Shown here: piece after piece, positions 49,971 through 58,963 of the stretch
Layout: each line of letters begins with the position of its first letter
Numbering within the stretch: position 1 is the stretch's first letter
DNA from: Treponema sp.
Lineage (GTDB): Bacteria; Spirochaetota; Spirochaetia; Treponematales; Treponemataceae
Reading direction: 5' to 3'
Assembly (NCBI GenBank): GCA_017464425.1
Contig: JAFUDX010000041.1
Location: 1 to 64,000, forward strand
Length of the DNA: 64,000 nt
Program-made: the position numbers and the translations under genes
The notes under the pieces: generated by a model
Databases searched by the model: none
Seen by the model: the letters and a program-made list of their open reading frames with translations, nothing else
Told to the model about the DNA's origin: nothing

Positions 49971-51680
49971 ATGGAACAGATGGAAGTGGAAAAGGATGAA
50001 TCTCAGAACGAGGGTGCAATCCACACACAATTGGAGGAGTCTCTCAAAGGCCTCAATATTGAAGATGGTCAGATTGTAGACGGAACTGTAATTCAGACGG
50101 CAGACGGCTATGTGTTTGTCGACATTGGCTACCGCACAGAAGGTCGCATTCCTGTTCAGGAATTCGGCAGCAAGTTGCCAAAAGATGGTGAAAAGGTCAC
50201 TGTTGTGGTACTCCGCAAAGACGGCCGCAACGGTCCGGAAATTTCTTACACAAAAGCTCAGGCAAAACAGCTCTGGAAGGATTTCCGCAAATATTTCGAT
50301 GAAAAAATCCCAATCGAAGGCACTATCGAAAAAGAAGTCAAGGGCGGATATGATGTCAATCTCGGTGGCGACATCCACGCATTCTTGCCAATCAGCCAGT
50401 CTGACAGCCAGAAGGTCGAAAATCCTTCAAAACTCATCGGTACTGTTTCAAAATTCTATATTGAACGATTGTATTCAGACAACAAACAGAATGTTGTCGT
50501 AAACCGTCGCAAATATCTCGAAGAAATCATCAACGCTGAGCGCGACAAATTCTTCGCAGAAAAACAAATCGGCGACACCGTAAAAGGCACGGTCAAATCA
50601 TTCACAAGTTTCGGTGCATTCATCGACTTGGGTGGCTTTGACGGTCTCCTTCACATCAACGATATGTCTTGGGGTCATGTTACCCGTCCAAAAGATTTCG
50701 TCAAAAAAGGCCAGGAAGTCGAGCTTAAAGTTATCCGCCTTGAACCTGCAGAAAAACGAATCAATCTTTCTCTCAAGCACTTCACGGAAGATCCGTGGGT
50801 TCACTTCGAAGATAAATATCATGTTGATGACATCGTAGAAGGCACAGTCACAAAACTCACTGACTTCGGCGCATTCATCGAACTCGAAGAAGGAATCGAA
50901 GGTCTTGCACATATTTCTGAATTCAGCTGGACTAAAAAAGTCAACAAAGCCTCTGACATGGTAAAAATCGGCGATAAAATCAAATGTATGATTTTGGGCT
51001 ACGATATTCCTGCAGGTCGCGTTTCTCTTGGTCTCAAACAAGTCACTGCAAATCCGTGGGATTCTATCTCAGAAAAATATCCAGAAGGCACAAAGATTTC
51101 TGGCAAAGTCGTCAAACTCACCAATGCAGGTGCATTCGTTCAGCTTGAAGACGGAATCGACGGTTTCTTGCACGCAGAAGATATTTCTTGGACAAAGAAA
51201 GTTAAACATGCCGGCAGCGAGCTCAAAGTCGACCAGGAAGTTGAAGTTGTTGTCCTTGAAGCAGATTCAGAAAACCGCAGAATCCGAGTCGGAATCAAAC
51301 AGCTTTCAGAAAATCCCTGGAAAAAGTTTGCTGAAGAATACAAAGTCGGCTCTACGCTTGAAGGCGAAATCACTTCAATCACAGATTTTGGTGTATTCGT
51401 CAAAGCTCCAGACGGAATTGAAGGCCTCGTAAACAAAGCTAATTTGAGCGATGACCGCGAAGTTCCGTACGAAGAAGCAGTCAAAAAATACAATGTCGGC
51501 GACAAAATCAATGTCTATGTCGTTGACATAAATGTCGAAAAAGAAAAGGTTGCTTTCTCTGTCAAAGAGTACAAAAAAGCTCAGGCACGCAAAGAAATCA
51601 ATCAGTACATGTCTTCTTCTGAAAACGATGACGGAGCTTACACACTCGGCGACATGATTAATTCTCAGAAGAGCAACTAA
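49971..51680 (+). CDS. rpsA: 30S ribosomal protein S1
   Basis: The 569-residue protein has six S1 (OB-fold) domains, each marked by a motif like GTVKSFTSFGAFIDLGGFDG or GTVTKLTDFGAFIELEEGIE and ending with DDRIxL-type segments. It helps the ribosome bind mRNA. An acidic 25-residue lead (EVEKDESQNEGAIHTQLEES) comes before the first domain. It follows cmk and is followed after 23 bases by a sigma-54 regulator, with no clear terminator between. Confidence 0.97.
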   Translation: MEQMEVEKDESQNEGAIHTQLEESLKGLNIEDGQIVDGTVIQTADGYVFVDIGYRTEGRIPVQEFGSKLPKDGEKVTVVVLRKDGRNGPEISYTKAQAKQLWKDFRKYFDEKIPIEGTIEKEVKGGYDVNLGGDIHAFLPISQSDSQKVENPSKLIGTVSKFYIERLYSDNKQNVVVNRRKYLEEIINAERDKFFAEKQIGDTVKGTVKSFTSFGAFIDLGGFDGLLHINDMSWGHVTRPKDFVKKGQEVELKVIRLEPAEKRINLSLKHFTEDPWVHFEDKYHVDDIVEGTVTKLTDFGAFIELEEGIEGLAHISEFSWTKKVNKASDMVKIGDKIKCMILGYDIPAGRVSLGLKQVTANPWDSISEKYPEGTKISGKVVKLTNAGAFVQLEDGIDGFLHAEDISWTKKVKHAGSELKVDQEVEVVVLEADSENRRIRVGIKQLSENPWKKFAEEYKVGSTLEGEITSITDFGVFVKAPDGIEGLVNKANLSDDREVPYEEAVKKYNVGDKINVYVVDINVEKEKVAFSVKEYKKAQARKEINQYMSSSENDDGAYTLGDMINSQKSN

Positions 51681-51703
51681 TTTATCGGTCGGTTGGTATA
51701 TCG

Positions 51704-53257
51704 ATGAGTGATTTAAATTCTCTCAGTCTTGAACAACTTAAAACACTCATCGAAATCAACGGCAGAATCAATTCAAATTACTCTGACATAAACGCATTGC
51801 TGGTTTACATTCTTGAATCGGCGATGCGTTTAGTTCATTGTGAGTCCTCTTCCCTTCTTCTCTTGCATAACGAGGACGATACGCTCCGTTTTGTGGTGGC
51901 ATTAGGTCCAAAGGGAGCGGAAGCACAAAATATTCCCGTTGCCAAAAATTCCATTGCGGGCTGGGTCGCCGAGCACAATAAATCGCTCATTTTGAACAAT
52001 GTTTCCGCTGACCCGCGCTTTTCCACCACCGTTCAGAACAAAACGGGCTATGTGAGCCGCAATATGATTGCGATTCCCATGCGCGTTAAAGGAAAGTGCA
52101 TTGGCGTTATCGAACTTTTGAATAAAGCCGATCAGCTTACCTTCAACGATGACGACCTTGCCGTTCTTGAGAGCCTTGCGGATCAGGCGGGAATTGCGTA
52201 CATGAATGCGGATTCCTATCGCAGTGCAAAAGATAAGATTTCCGTGCTTTCTTCTACGCTCGAAAACGGCTCAGAGTATCACTCGTTTGTCGCAAAATCT
52301 CCTGCCATTTTGGACTTGCTTCGTGTCATCGATGAAGTTGCAAAAACGAATACCACTATTTTAATCACAGGTGAAAGTGGCGTTGGCAAGGAATTGTTTG
52401 CAGAACAGCTGCATACGCGCAGCTCACGAAAAGAAAAGCCGTTTGTGCGCGTGAATTGTGCCGCGCTCTCCCCCACTCTCTTGGAAAGCGAACTTTTTGG
52501 GCATGTTAAAGGCGCATTTACCGATGCAGTAAGTGACCGAATCGGGCGTTTTGAGGCAAGCGATGGTGGCACAATCTTTTTGGACGAAATCGGTGAGCTT
52601 TCGCTTGACTTGCAGGCAAAGTTGCTTCGGGTCTTGCAGGAGCACAAATTTGAGCGCGTTGGCTCGAACAAAACAATTTCCGTTGATGTGCGTGTGGTTG
52701 CCGCCACTAACCGTAATTTGGAGCAGATGGTAAGTGACGGGCTTTTCCGCAGTGACTTGTATTACAGGCTGAATGTTGTTCCGCTCAATATTCCTCCGCT
52801 TCGTGAGCGCAAAGACGACATTGAGCCGCTCGCATCGTTCTTTCTCGACCGCTTTAGCCGCGAAACAAAAAAGAATTTTGAAGGATTCTCTTCTACGGCA
52901 CTTCATTCTTTGTACAACTACTATTGGCCAGGAAATGTGCGTGAACTTGAAAATTCAATCGAACGCGCCTGCGTGCTCGGAAAACCGCCGGTAATTCAGG
53001 CAGATGATTTACGCATCAATGTGATTTCATCTTCGGAATCTGCAAAAGCAAACGCTTCGGCTCGGTTTGACAATCTTGCAGAAGAAATTGCCAGCAATGA
53101 GGATAAGACATTAAAAACAGCCGTTGATACATTTAAAGCGGCGTACATCAAAAAAATTCTTGAAGAAACCTCATGGAATCAAACAAAAGCAGGGCAGATT
53201 TTAGGAATTCAAAGAACGTATGTTTCTCGTCTCTTAAATGAGTTGAACATAAGATAA
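51704..53257 (+). CDS. Sigma-54-dependent transcriptional activator with GAF sensor
   Basis: The 517-residue protein has a GAF domain (about 25-170, with CESSSLLLLHNEDDTLRFVV), a AAA+ domain with Walker A ITGESGVGKELFAEQL at 221-236, the sigma-54 contact loop GAFTDA at 270-275 and Walker B GGTIFLDEIGEL near 288, and a C-terminal Fis-type helix-turn-helix (NQTKAGQILGIQRTYVSRLL). It has no receiver domain, so its signal is a small molecule or partner bound by GAF. It turns on sigma-54 promoters. Position after rpsA suggests partial cotranscription. Its targets are unknown. Confidence 0.95.
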   Translation: MSDLNSLSLEQLKTLIEINGRINSNYSDINALLVYILESAMRLVHCESSSLLLLHNEDDTLRFVVALGPKGAEAQNIPVAKNSIAGWVAEHNKSLILNNVSADPRFSTTVQNKTGYVSRNMIAIPMRVKGKCIGVIELLNKADQLTFNDDDLAVLESLADQAGIAYMNADSYRSAKDKISVLSSTLENGSEYHSFVAKSPAILDLLRVIDEVAKTNTTILITGESGVGKELFAEQLHTRSSRKEKPFVRVNCAALSPTLLESELFGHVKGAFTDAVSDRIGRFEASDGGTIFLDEIGELSLDLQAKLLRVLQEHKFERVGSNKTISVDVRVVAATNRNLEQMVSDGLFRSDLYYRLNVVPLNIPPLRERKDDIEPLASFFLDRFSRETKKNFEGFSSTALHSLYNYYWPGNVRELENSIERACVLGKPPVIQADDLRINVISSSESAKANASARFDNLAEEIASNEDKTLKTAVDTFKAAYIKKILEETSWNQTKAGQILGIQRTYVSRLLNELNIR

Positions 53258-53271
53258 AAAATTGATATAAT
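53243..53271 (+). promoter_or_regulatory. Promoter of the TPR gene
   Basis: TTGAAC (53243-53248) and TATAAT (53266-53271) are 17 bases apart. The -35 box lies inside the last codons of the sigma-54 regulator, and the ATG of the next gene is at 53312 with GGAG before it. Confidence 0.65.
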
Positions 53272-53311
53272 AAATGCACTTTTTGTACCATATAAAAATT
53301 GGAGTAAAAAA

Positions 53312-54007
53312 ATGGCTGATAAAATCGAAAATGAAACACTTGCTACCTCTTTGAACGCAAAACTTGAAAAATCAAAGGGCACAGTGTTCGCAATATGTGG
53401 AATTATTGTTGTCGCAATTGTCATTATTGCTGTAGTTGCAACCGTAAAATCAAAATCAACTGCAAAAGGAATCGAACAAATTGATTCCATTTCGTATGCA
53501 CTCACAAAAGATGCCGACAAACTTCCAGAAGGCGAAGAAGAAAAGGCTTCAGAAATTGCCAATCGACAGAACAAGGCCCTCGAAGAGCTTGCTTCCCTTT
53601 CAGACAAAGGCGGAATCGTTGGCTTGCGTGCAAACATGCTCATCGCTGAACTTAAATTCGCGCAGAAAAACTACGAAGAAGCTCGCGCAGCTTGGCTCAA
53701 AGCTATCGCTGCAAAAGGCAAAAATTACACCACTTCACTCTGCTATTACAATGCGGCAGTCTGCTCAGAAGAGCTTTCTGACAATGAGAACGCAATCGCT
53801 TACTACAAATCAGCAAGCGAAGACGAAGATTTTCTCTTGATTGACCATGCCTTGTTCTCTCTTGGCCGTGTAAACGAAGCAAGCCAAAAGTATGACGACG
53901 CAAAAGCAGCATACGAAAAGGTGAACGAACTTCACTCAACCTCAAACTGGGCACAGTTGGCAAAATCTCGCCTTATCGCGCTCAAAGCAAGCGGAAAGAT
54001 TCAGTAA
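53312..54007 (+). CDS. Membrane-anchored TPR protein (YfgM-like)
   Basis: The 231-residue protein has one span near 25-46 (TVFAICGIIVVAIVIIAVVA) and then a periplasmic or extracytoplasmic part of helical repeats, such as NYEEARAAWLKAIAAKGKNY and YNAAVCSEELSDNENAIAYY, with the usual TPR Ala and Tyr positions. YfgM-like proteins help envelope protein folding at the Sec channel. It comes before a lipoprotein gene 41 bases downstream. The name is a family-level guess. Confidence 0.82.
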   Translation: MADKIENETLATSLNAKLEKSKGTVFAICGIIVVAIVIIAVVATVKSKSTAKGIEQIDSISYALTKDADKLPEGEEEKASEIANRQNKALEELASLSDKGGIVGLRANMLIAELKFAQKNYEEARAAWLKAIAAKGKNYTTSLCYYNAAVCSEELSDNENAIAYYKSASEDEDFLLIDHALFSLGRVNEASQKYDDAKAAYEKVNELHSTSNWAQLAKSRLIALKASGKIQ

Positions 54008-54048
54008 TTGATTGCTTCGCTGCGCTCGCAATGACGAGGTTTATTTAT

Positions 54049-54831
54049 ATGAAAAATGCCGGTACTATGCGAAAAAATTCTGTTGTTCTGATTTTATGCA
54101 TAATCGCCGGCATTTTTGTTTCTTCATGCGGACTTGAAGAAGTCATCATTCTTACTGAACCCACAGTAACCGACAACAATCCGCTTTATTCTAGCGATGA
54201 ACCCACAAACTGGTGGTTTGGCTTTAAATCAGCCGAAAACGGTCAGCCCGACGAATTTATCGGCACGGAAGTCTATTACAAAATTTACAGCAATTACTCA
54301 GACCTTACTTCGCAAAGAAATTCCATAACAGCCGTAAACTCAACGACAAATCAAACCGCAGCCGCAACAAAAATGATTGAAACCTACACATATAAATCGT
54401 TAGGATTAAGCATTGCGCCAGCACGAAAATCAACGCTTATACCAAAAGGCAGTGGCAACAGAAGCATTGTCTTTAGGCTCAAATCTTATCAAAACAACAC
54501 CTCATCAGAAGACGACAAATACACGCTTGAAGCATGTTTTGGAATAAAAAACAGTGCAGCATATGCATACGAATCATACATTCCATATCGAAACGGAAAT
54601 TCAAAATCATTTGATTTTTTTGATTATGACGATGATGACAAAAACGGCACCCGCGATGTAGAACCGGTCGAAGGTGATGACGACTATTACTACAACTCTA
54701 ATTTTTCTGAGGATAATTGCTATTATGTGCAGATGTTTGCTGTTGGCGTAGGCTGGATAACTTCTACCTGCACAGCCACATACAGTCTCGTGCTCGATTT
54801 AGGCTCTGTTCCGATTAGAAAAGGCGAATAA
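54049..54831 (+). CDS. Lipoprotein of unknown function
   Basis: The 260-residue protein has a lipoprotein signal (NSVVLILCIIAGIFVSSCGL). The rest is polar and rich in Asn, Ser, Thr and Tyr, with a very acidic loop (FFDYDDDDKNGTRDVEPVEG) and a C-terminal beta-rich end, ATYSLVLDLGSVPIRKGE. I recognise no family. The ATG at 54049 has GAGG 10 bases before it; ATGs at 54031 and 54067 are possible. The gap just before it has ATTGCTTCGCTGCGCTCGCA, a short dyad-like stretch. Confidence 0.72.
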   Translation: MKNAGTMRKNSVVLILCIIAGIFVSSCGLEEVIILTEPTVTDNNPLYSSDEPTNWWFGFKSAENGQPDEFIGTEVYYKIYSNYSDLTSQRNSITAVNSTTNQTAAATKMIETYTYKSLGLSIAPARKSTLIPKGSGNRSIVFRLKSYQNNTSSEDDKYTLEACFGIKNSAAYAYESYIPYRNGNSKSFDFFDYDDDDKNGTRDVEPVEGDDDYYYNSNFSEDNCYYVQMFAVGVGWITSTCTATYSLVLDLGSVPIRKGE

Positions 54832-54858
54832 TCGCGAATAAGCATACCATTTTACATT

Positions 54859-56052
54859 TTACGGCAATTCTACAGGAATCCAGTTTTGACGGTCCATCAT
54901 GTTTGCGCTCATCATGCCGAGCGTCAGCTTTTTGGCCGTCGTTTCGCCTACAAGATATTCTTTGCCACCTTCGCCATCGTCAACTTTGATTGTCTGCCCC
55001 ATTTTGTCAGGAAGGTACACGCCAAGAAGCGCATGGCTGTATTGAGCCGAGATAAACATGCAGCTGTCGATGGAGCAATTTTTTAAAATGCACATGAGGA
55101 GCAAAGACCTGCCATCACAGTCGCTTGATCCGCCTTCAAGAATCGCAGGAATACTTTCAATATCCGCTTTATCGTAGGTGGAAGATTTCCGTTCGTAATT
55201 AAAATCTTGCGCCCAATAGAGAAGCGTTTGTGCCAACGCCGCCTCTGGATTTTGCGCATCCGCTGCTTCACAGTCATCCCGCAGGCTCGTATATACATCA
55301 AATGAAACTTTTTTAACGCGCTCCATTGAATCCCGTGCAATCAGGCGATAAAAACGAACCCATGCGTCAAACATTTCCGGCAGATTATGCGACGCATAAA
55401 AGGTAAAAACGGCAAATTCCCTGTCGATAAGAGCCTGGCTTGCCTCTTTGTCAATCGAATCGATTTGCGTGACGATAGTTTTTCCATTAACAGTAAGCTG
55501 AATCGATTTTGCAGACTGTCGGGGATAAAAAGTCGTAGTGATAAGTCCTGGCTCCCTAAAACTTCCCGCATCGATAAGCACTGAATCCAACACCGAAACG
55601 AGCACTTGCCCCAAATCATCAGAAACAGCTTTGGGCGCGTAAGAAAGAATCGAAAGGAATCCTTTTTGCTGTGGCAGCGGAATACATGCCGCCCAGCCAG
55701 CTGCTTGCGTATTATCAGGAAAAAGGAGCGGGCTTTCAAATGTGGCAACCGCGCATTTTTGCCGCCGCCAGATTGCCTGAGAATAATCAGAAGTGGCTTT
55801 TATCCTAGAAAGCGTGTTTTTTAATGCCTCATCGCTCGATTTGAACTGTGAATTTGGCCACACACGGATAAGCGCATGGGCTTGCAAGTATTTATTCTTA
55901 AAGATAACGGTGGTCTCATCGCTTTCCATATCGGTAATCACATAGCCTTCTGGAAAATCAATCGAATAGTTGAATTTTTCTGAGATGATGATTTCTGAAA
56001 AGGCAGAAACTGAGAGTAAAAATCCGCAGAGCAAAAAGAAAAATTTTTTCAT
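54859..56052 (-). CDS. Exported protein with a transglutaminase-like (papain-fold) C-terminal domain
   Basis: The 397-residue protein has a signal peptide (KKFFFLLCGFLLSVSAFSEI). Its N-terminal half is beta-rich (ISEKFNYSIDFPEGYVITDM onward). The C-terminal third has GGSSDCDGRSLLLMCILKNC near 315, then ISAQYSHALLGVYLPDKMG and KEYLVGETT, which fit the Cys-His-Asp order of transglutaminase-like proteins. These are usually proteases or amidases in bacteria, not cross-linkers. It would act in the periplasm. The alignment is by eye and the third residue of the triad is uncertain. It is a single gene. Confidence 0.65.
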   Translation of the reverse strand: MKKFFFLLCGFLLSVSAFSEIIISEKFNYSIDFPEGYVITDMESDETTVIFKNKYLQAHALIRVWPNSQFKSSDEALKNTLSRIKATSDYSQAIWRRQKCAVATFESPLLFPDNTQAAGWAACIPLPQQKGFLSILSYAPKAVSDDLGQVLVSVLDSVLIDAGSFREPGLITTTFYPRQSAKSIQLTVNGKTIVTQIDSIDKEASQALIDREFAVFTFYASHNLPEMFDAWVRFYRLIARDSMERVKKVSFDVYTSLRDDCEAADAQNPEAALAQTLLYWAQDFNYERKSSTYDKADIESIPAILEGGSSDCDGRSLLLMCILKNCSIDSCMFISAQYSHALLGVYLPDKMGQTIKVDDGEGGKEYLVGETTAKKLTLGMMSANMMDRQNWIPVELP

Positions 56053-56099
56053 ACCAAAAGTATAAAGTATTTAGCGAGAGAATTCCACAAATTTTTAAA

Positions 56100-57890
56100 C
56101 TATTCTAATTTGAAGGCACCCGTGTACAAATCATAGTACCTGCCCTGCTTTTGCATGAGCGCATCGTGATTTCCGCGTTCAATGATTTCGCCTTTTTCCA
56201 GTACAAGTATTTCATCGGCATTCCGAACGGTGGAAAGTCTGTGTGCGATTAAAAAAACAGTCCTGCCATTCATCAACGAGTCCATGCCGTCTTGTATGAG
56301 TTTTTCGGTTCGGGTGTCAATCGAACTCGTTGCTTCGTCCAAAATCAAAACAGGCGGATTTGCAACGGCCGCGCGGGCAATTGCCAAAAGTTGCCGCTGT
56401 CCTGTGCTTAAGGAAGTGCCATCGCCCGTAATCACCGTGTCGTAGCCTTCACTTAAATGCGTAATAAAATAGTGGGCATTCGCAAGTTTAGCAGCCTCGA
56501 TTACCTGTTCCTTTGTCGCATTTATATTTCCATAGCGGATATTTTCAAAAATCGTTCCCGTAAACAAGTGTGTGTCCTGCAAAACCATTCCCAGAGAACG
56601 CCGCAGTGAGTCTTTTTTGATTTTTTTGAGCGGAATTGAATCATACAAGATTTCGCCCTCATCATCTTCAATATCGTAAAATCGGGTGAGCAGATTGGTA
56701 ATTGTTGTTTTTCCAGAGCCAGTAGAACCGACGAGCGCAATTTTCTGACCGGGAGAAACGCTGAAAGAAATATTTTTTAAGACAGGAACGCCCCTTTCAT
56801 ATGAGAAATTCACATTTTTAAATGCAAAGGCACCTTGTATATGCTCAGGAAGCGTAATCTCGCCGTCATCAGTTTCGATTTTTTCATCAATTACGCCAAA
56901 AATTCGCTCCGCACCTGCAAGAGCATTCAACACCGAATTGAATTGCTGGCTTACCTGAGTGAGCGGACGGGAAAAAGAGCGGGTGGACTGCAAAAAACTT
57001 GCGATGGTTCCGACATCAGAAAATCCTTTGATGACCAAAAAAGAGCCTGCAATTGCCGTCAATGCGTACTGAATGTGACTCAGGTTATTCATCATCGGTC
57101 CCAGAACAGAAACATAGCTCATTGCGCTCGTTCCCGCCTTGCGTAAATCTTCGTTGAGCTCATCAAATCGCGCATTCGCCTGTGCCTCGCGGGTAAAGAG
57201 TTTTACCACTTTCTGCCCTTCAATTAATTCTTCGATATAGCCGTTGACTCTTCCGATATTTTCCTGCTGTTTTCTGAACGCACGCCCGCTCCGTTTTCCA
57301 ATCTGAGACGAAAGAATCATAATCAGCGAGATGGTCACAAGCATTAAAACAGTGAGCGGAATGCTCAAAACCACCATCATGATAAAAATGCCGGTAACTT
57401 GAAAAAAAGTGGAAAAAAGCTGGGGGACGCTCATACTGAACATTTCACGCAATGTGTCAGTATCGTTCGTGTACAACGACATAAGCACGCCATGCTGACG
57501 GCTGTCATAGAATTGGAGCGGCAGGTTTTCCATGTGATGAAACAAATCTTTTCGGATGTTGCAAAGTGTGCGCGTAGAAATAAAAATCAAGATTCGCTCA
57601 GAGCAATACGAACTTAGCGCACCCACGATGTAAACGCAAATCATCGTAAGGACGAGATGCAAAAATCCTGACACATCAACAGTTTTTTGCCCGATAAAGG
57701 GGAGAATGTAATTGTTTATCGCTGGCTTAAGCAGGTATGCGCCACAGACTTCTGCCAGAGCCGAAAGAATCACAAACAAGAACACGAAAATCCACAGCGA
57801 TTTAAAGCGACCCATGTACGAAATGAGGCGAAGAATTGTTTTTTTTGTTTGTTTTGGCTTTTGTGTGCCGCGAATTTTTACTGGTGGCAT
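56100..57890 (-). CDS. ABC exporter, fused permease and ATPase (MdlB/lipid A-type family)
   Basis: The 596-residue protein has six spans (about 25-320) and one ATPase domain (about 345-596) with Walker A ALVGSTGSGKTTITNLL, the Q-loop MVLQDTHLFTG, the signature LSTGQRQLLAIARAA and Walker B PVLILDEATSSIDTRTEK. It would export lipids, drugs or peptides as a dimer. There is only one half-transporter gene, so a homodimer, or a partner elsewhere, is likely. It follows the transglutaminase-like gene's upstream side with a 47-base gap. The substrate is not known. Confidence 0.94.
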   Translation of the reverse strand: MPPVKIRGTQKPKQTKKTILRLISYMGRFKSLWIFVFLFVILSALAEVCGAYLLKPAINNYILPFIGQKTVDVSGFLHLVLTMICVYIVGALSSYCSERILIFISTRTLCNIRKDLFHHMENLPLQFYDSRQHGVLMSLYTNDTDTLREMFSMSVPQLFSTFFQVTGIFIMMVVLSIPLTVLMLVTISLIMILSSQIGKRSGRAFRKQQENIGRVNGYIEELIEGQKVVKLFTREAQANARFDELNEDLRKAGTSAMSYVSVLGPMMNNLSHIQYALTAIAGSFLVIKGFSDVGTIASFLQSTRSFSRPLTQVSQQFNSVLNALAGAERIFGVIDEKIETDDGEITLPEHIQGAFAFKNVNFSYERGVPVLKNISFSVSPGQKIALVGSTGSGKTTITNLLTRFYDIEDDEGEILYDSIPLKKIKKDSLRRSLGMVLQDTHLFTGTIFENIRYGNINATKEQVIEAAKLANAHYFITHLSEGYDTVITGDGTSLSTGQRQLLAIARAAVANPPVLILDEATSSIDTRTEKLIQDGMDSLMNGRTVFLIAHRLSTVRNADEILVLEKGEIIERGNHDALMQKQGRYYDLYTGAFKLE

Positions 57891-57944
57891 AAGCGTATTA
57901 AAATTGTAGCAAAAAAACGAAAAATGGTATACTCTATGGATAAA

Positions 57945-58898
57945 ATGCTCTCATACATTCACGCCTATCATGCAGGCAATCACGCTGACATTCTAAAGCA
58001 TCTCACACTGTCACTCATTTTGGAGCACCTTACGCAAAAGCCAAGCCCGTTCTGCGTCATCGACACACATGCAGGAAGCGGAATCTACAACCTTCATGAC
58101 GAATGCGCACAAAAGACCGGGGAAGCAAGTTCAGGAATTGAAAAGATACTAAATTTCTCACAGAGAACACAGAGTTCACAGAGAGAGTTCAGCAGTACGA
58201 ACGAACTTCCCAAAAAGGACGCTCTCTGTGTGCTCCAAAGCTCTGTGAGGAATTTAAAATTTATTGACATTCTTCAAGATTATTACGCACGGGGGGAATA
58301 TCCGGGGTCGCCTTTGATTGAGAGTGCGTTTTTGCGGGAAGGCGATGAGCAGATTCTTTCGGAGTTGCATCCGACAGCATTTGAGGAATTGCGCGCGTGC
58401 TTTTATGAAAAGAAAGCCGTTTGCAAAGAGCGCGGAACGCATTTTGTTGAGCCAGCCTTGCACAAGCGAGACGGCTACGAACTGCTTTCTGCAATAACTC
58501 CGCCCAAAATCAAGCGCGGATTGGCTGTAATCGACCCTTCCTTTGAGGATGCAAGCGACTTTGAGCAGTGCGGAGAAGTGATTTCTCGCGTACATAAAAA
58601 ATGGAGCACGGGAATTATCGCGCTTTGGTATCCGCTTGTCTCACACCGACTCACCGAAATTTCCATGATGAAAGAAAAAATCGCCTCATGTGTAAAAAGT
58701 TCAGAACCAAAAATTCTGGATATTCAACTGGAAGTAAAGCGAAAATCCGACATGACGGGGCTTTCTTCACTCTACGGAAGCGGCATGTTCATCGTCAATT
58801 TTCCCTACCAGCTCGACCAAAAAATGAATGCACTCCTTCCTGAACTGAGCACGATTTTAGGCGATACGGCGGCAGTTTGGAGCGTAACGCTTCGCTAG
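57945..58898 (+). CDS. rlmJ: 23S rRNA (adenine-2030-N6)-methyltransferase with an in-frame repeat insertion
   Basis: The 317-residue protein has the RlmJ start LSYIHAYHAGNHADILKHLT, the SAM-binding CVIDTHAGSGIYNL, YPGSPLIESAFLREGDEQIL, the motif IV VIDPSFEDASDF (DPSF in place of the more usual DPPY/F) and GIIALWYPLV. It methylates an adenine of 23S rRNA. Residues about 69-104 are encoded by a palindromic CACAGAG element (58151-58255, 105 bases) that keeps the frame and makes this region some 22 residues longer than in E. coli. I chose the ATG at 57945 from the family start, though 57936 and 57924 are in frame. Whether the enzyme still works cannot be told. Confidence 0.88.
   Translation: MLSYIHAYHAGNHADILKHLTLSLILEHLTQKPSPFCVIDTHAGSGIYNLHDECAQKTGEASSGIEKILNFSQRTQSSQREFSSTNELPKKDALCVLQSSVRNLKFIDILQDYYARGEYPGSPLIESAFLREGDEQILSELHPTAFEELRACFYEKKAVCKERGTHFVEPALHKRDGYELLSAITPPKIKRGLAVIDPSFEDASDFEQCGEVISRVHKKWSTGIIALWYPLVSHRLTEISMMKEKIASCVKSSEPKILDIQLEVKRKSDMTGLSSLYGSGMFIVNFPYQLDQKMNALLPELSTILGDTAAVWSVTLR
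58151..58255. repeat. Palindromic CACAGAG element, copy 3, inside rlmJ
   Basis: Ends AAATTTCTCACAGAG and CTCTGTGAGGAATTT match copies 1 and 2. The length of 105 bases is 35 codons with no stop codon in the rlmJ frame. The translated part (LNFSQRTQSSQREFSSTNEL and on) is polar and unlike the rest of the protein. Confidence 0.82.
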
Positions 58899-58907
58899 AC
58901 GCACGCT

Positions 58908-58935
58908 TTTACAAAGCAATGTAAAAAGCTATAAT
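58908..58935 (+). promoter_or_regulatory. Promoter of the LUD-domain gene
   Basis: TTTACA (58908-58913) and TATAAT (58930-58935) are 16 bases apart, about 28 bases before the ATG at 58964, which has AGGAG upstream. Confidence 0.55.
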
Positions 58936-58963
58936 ATGCTACATTTTTCTTCAGGAGCAAAAA

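Noticed and set aside
57687..57944. A longer N-terminus for RlmJ
   Set aside because: The upstream part overlaps the divergent ABC exporter gene and matches nothing; the family starts at LSYIHAYHAGN.
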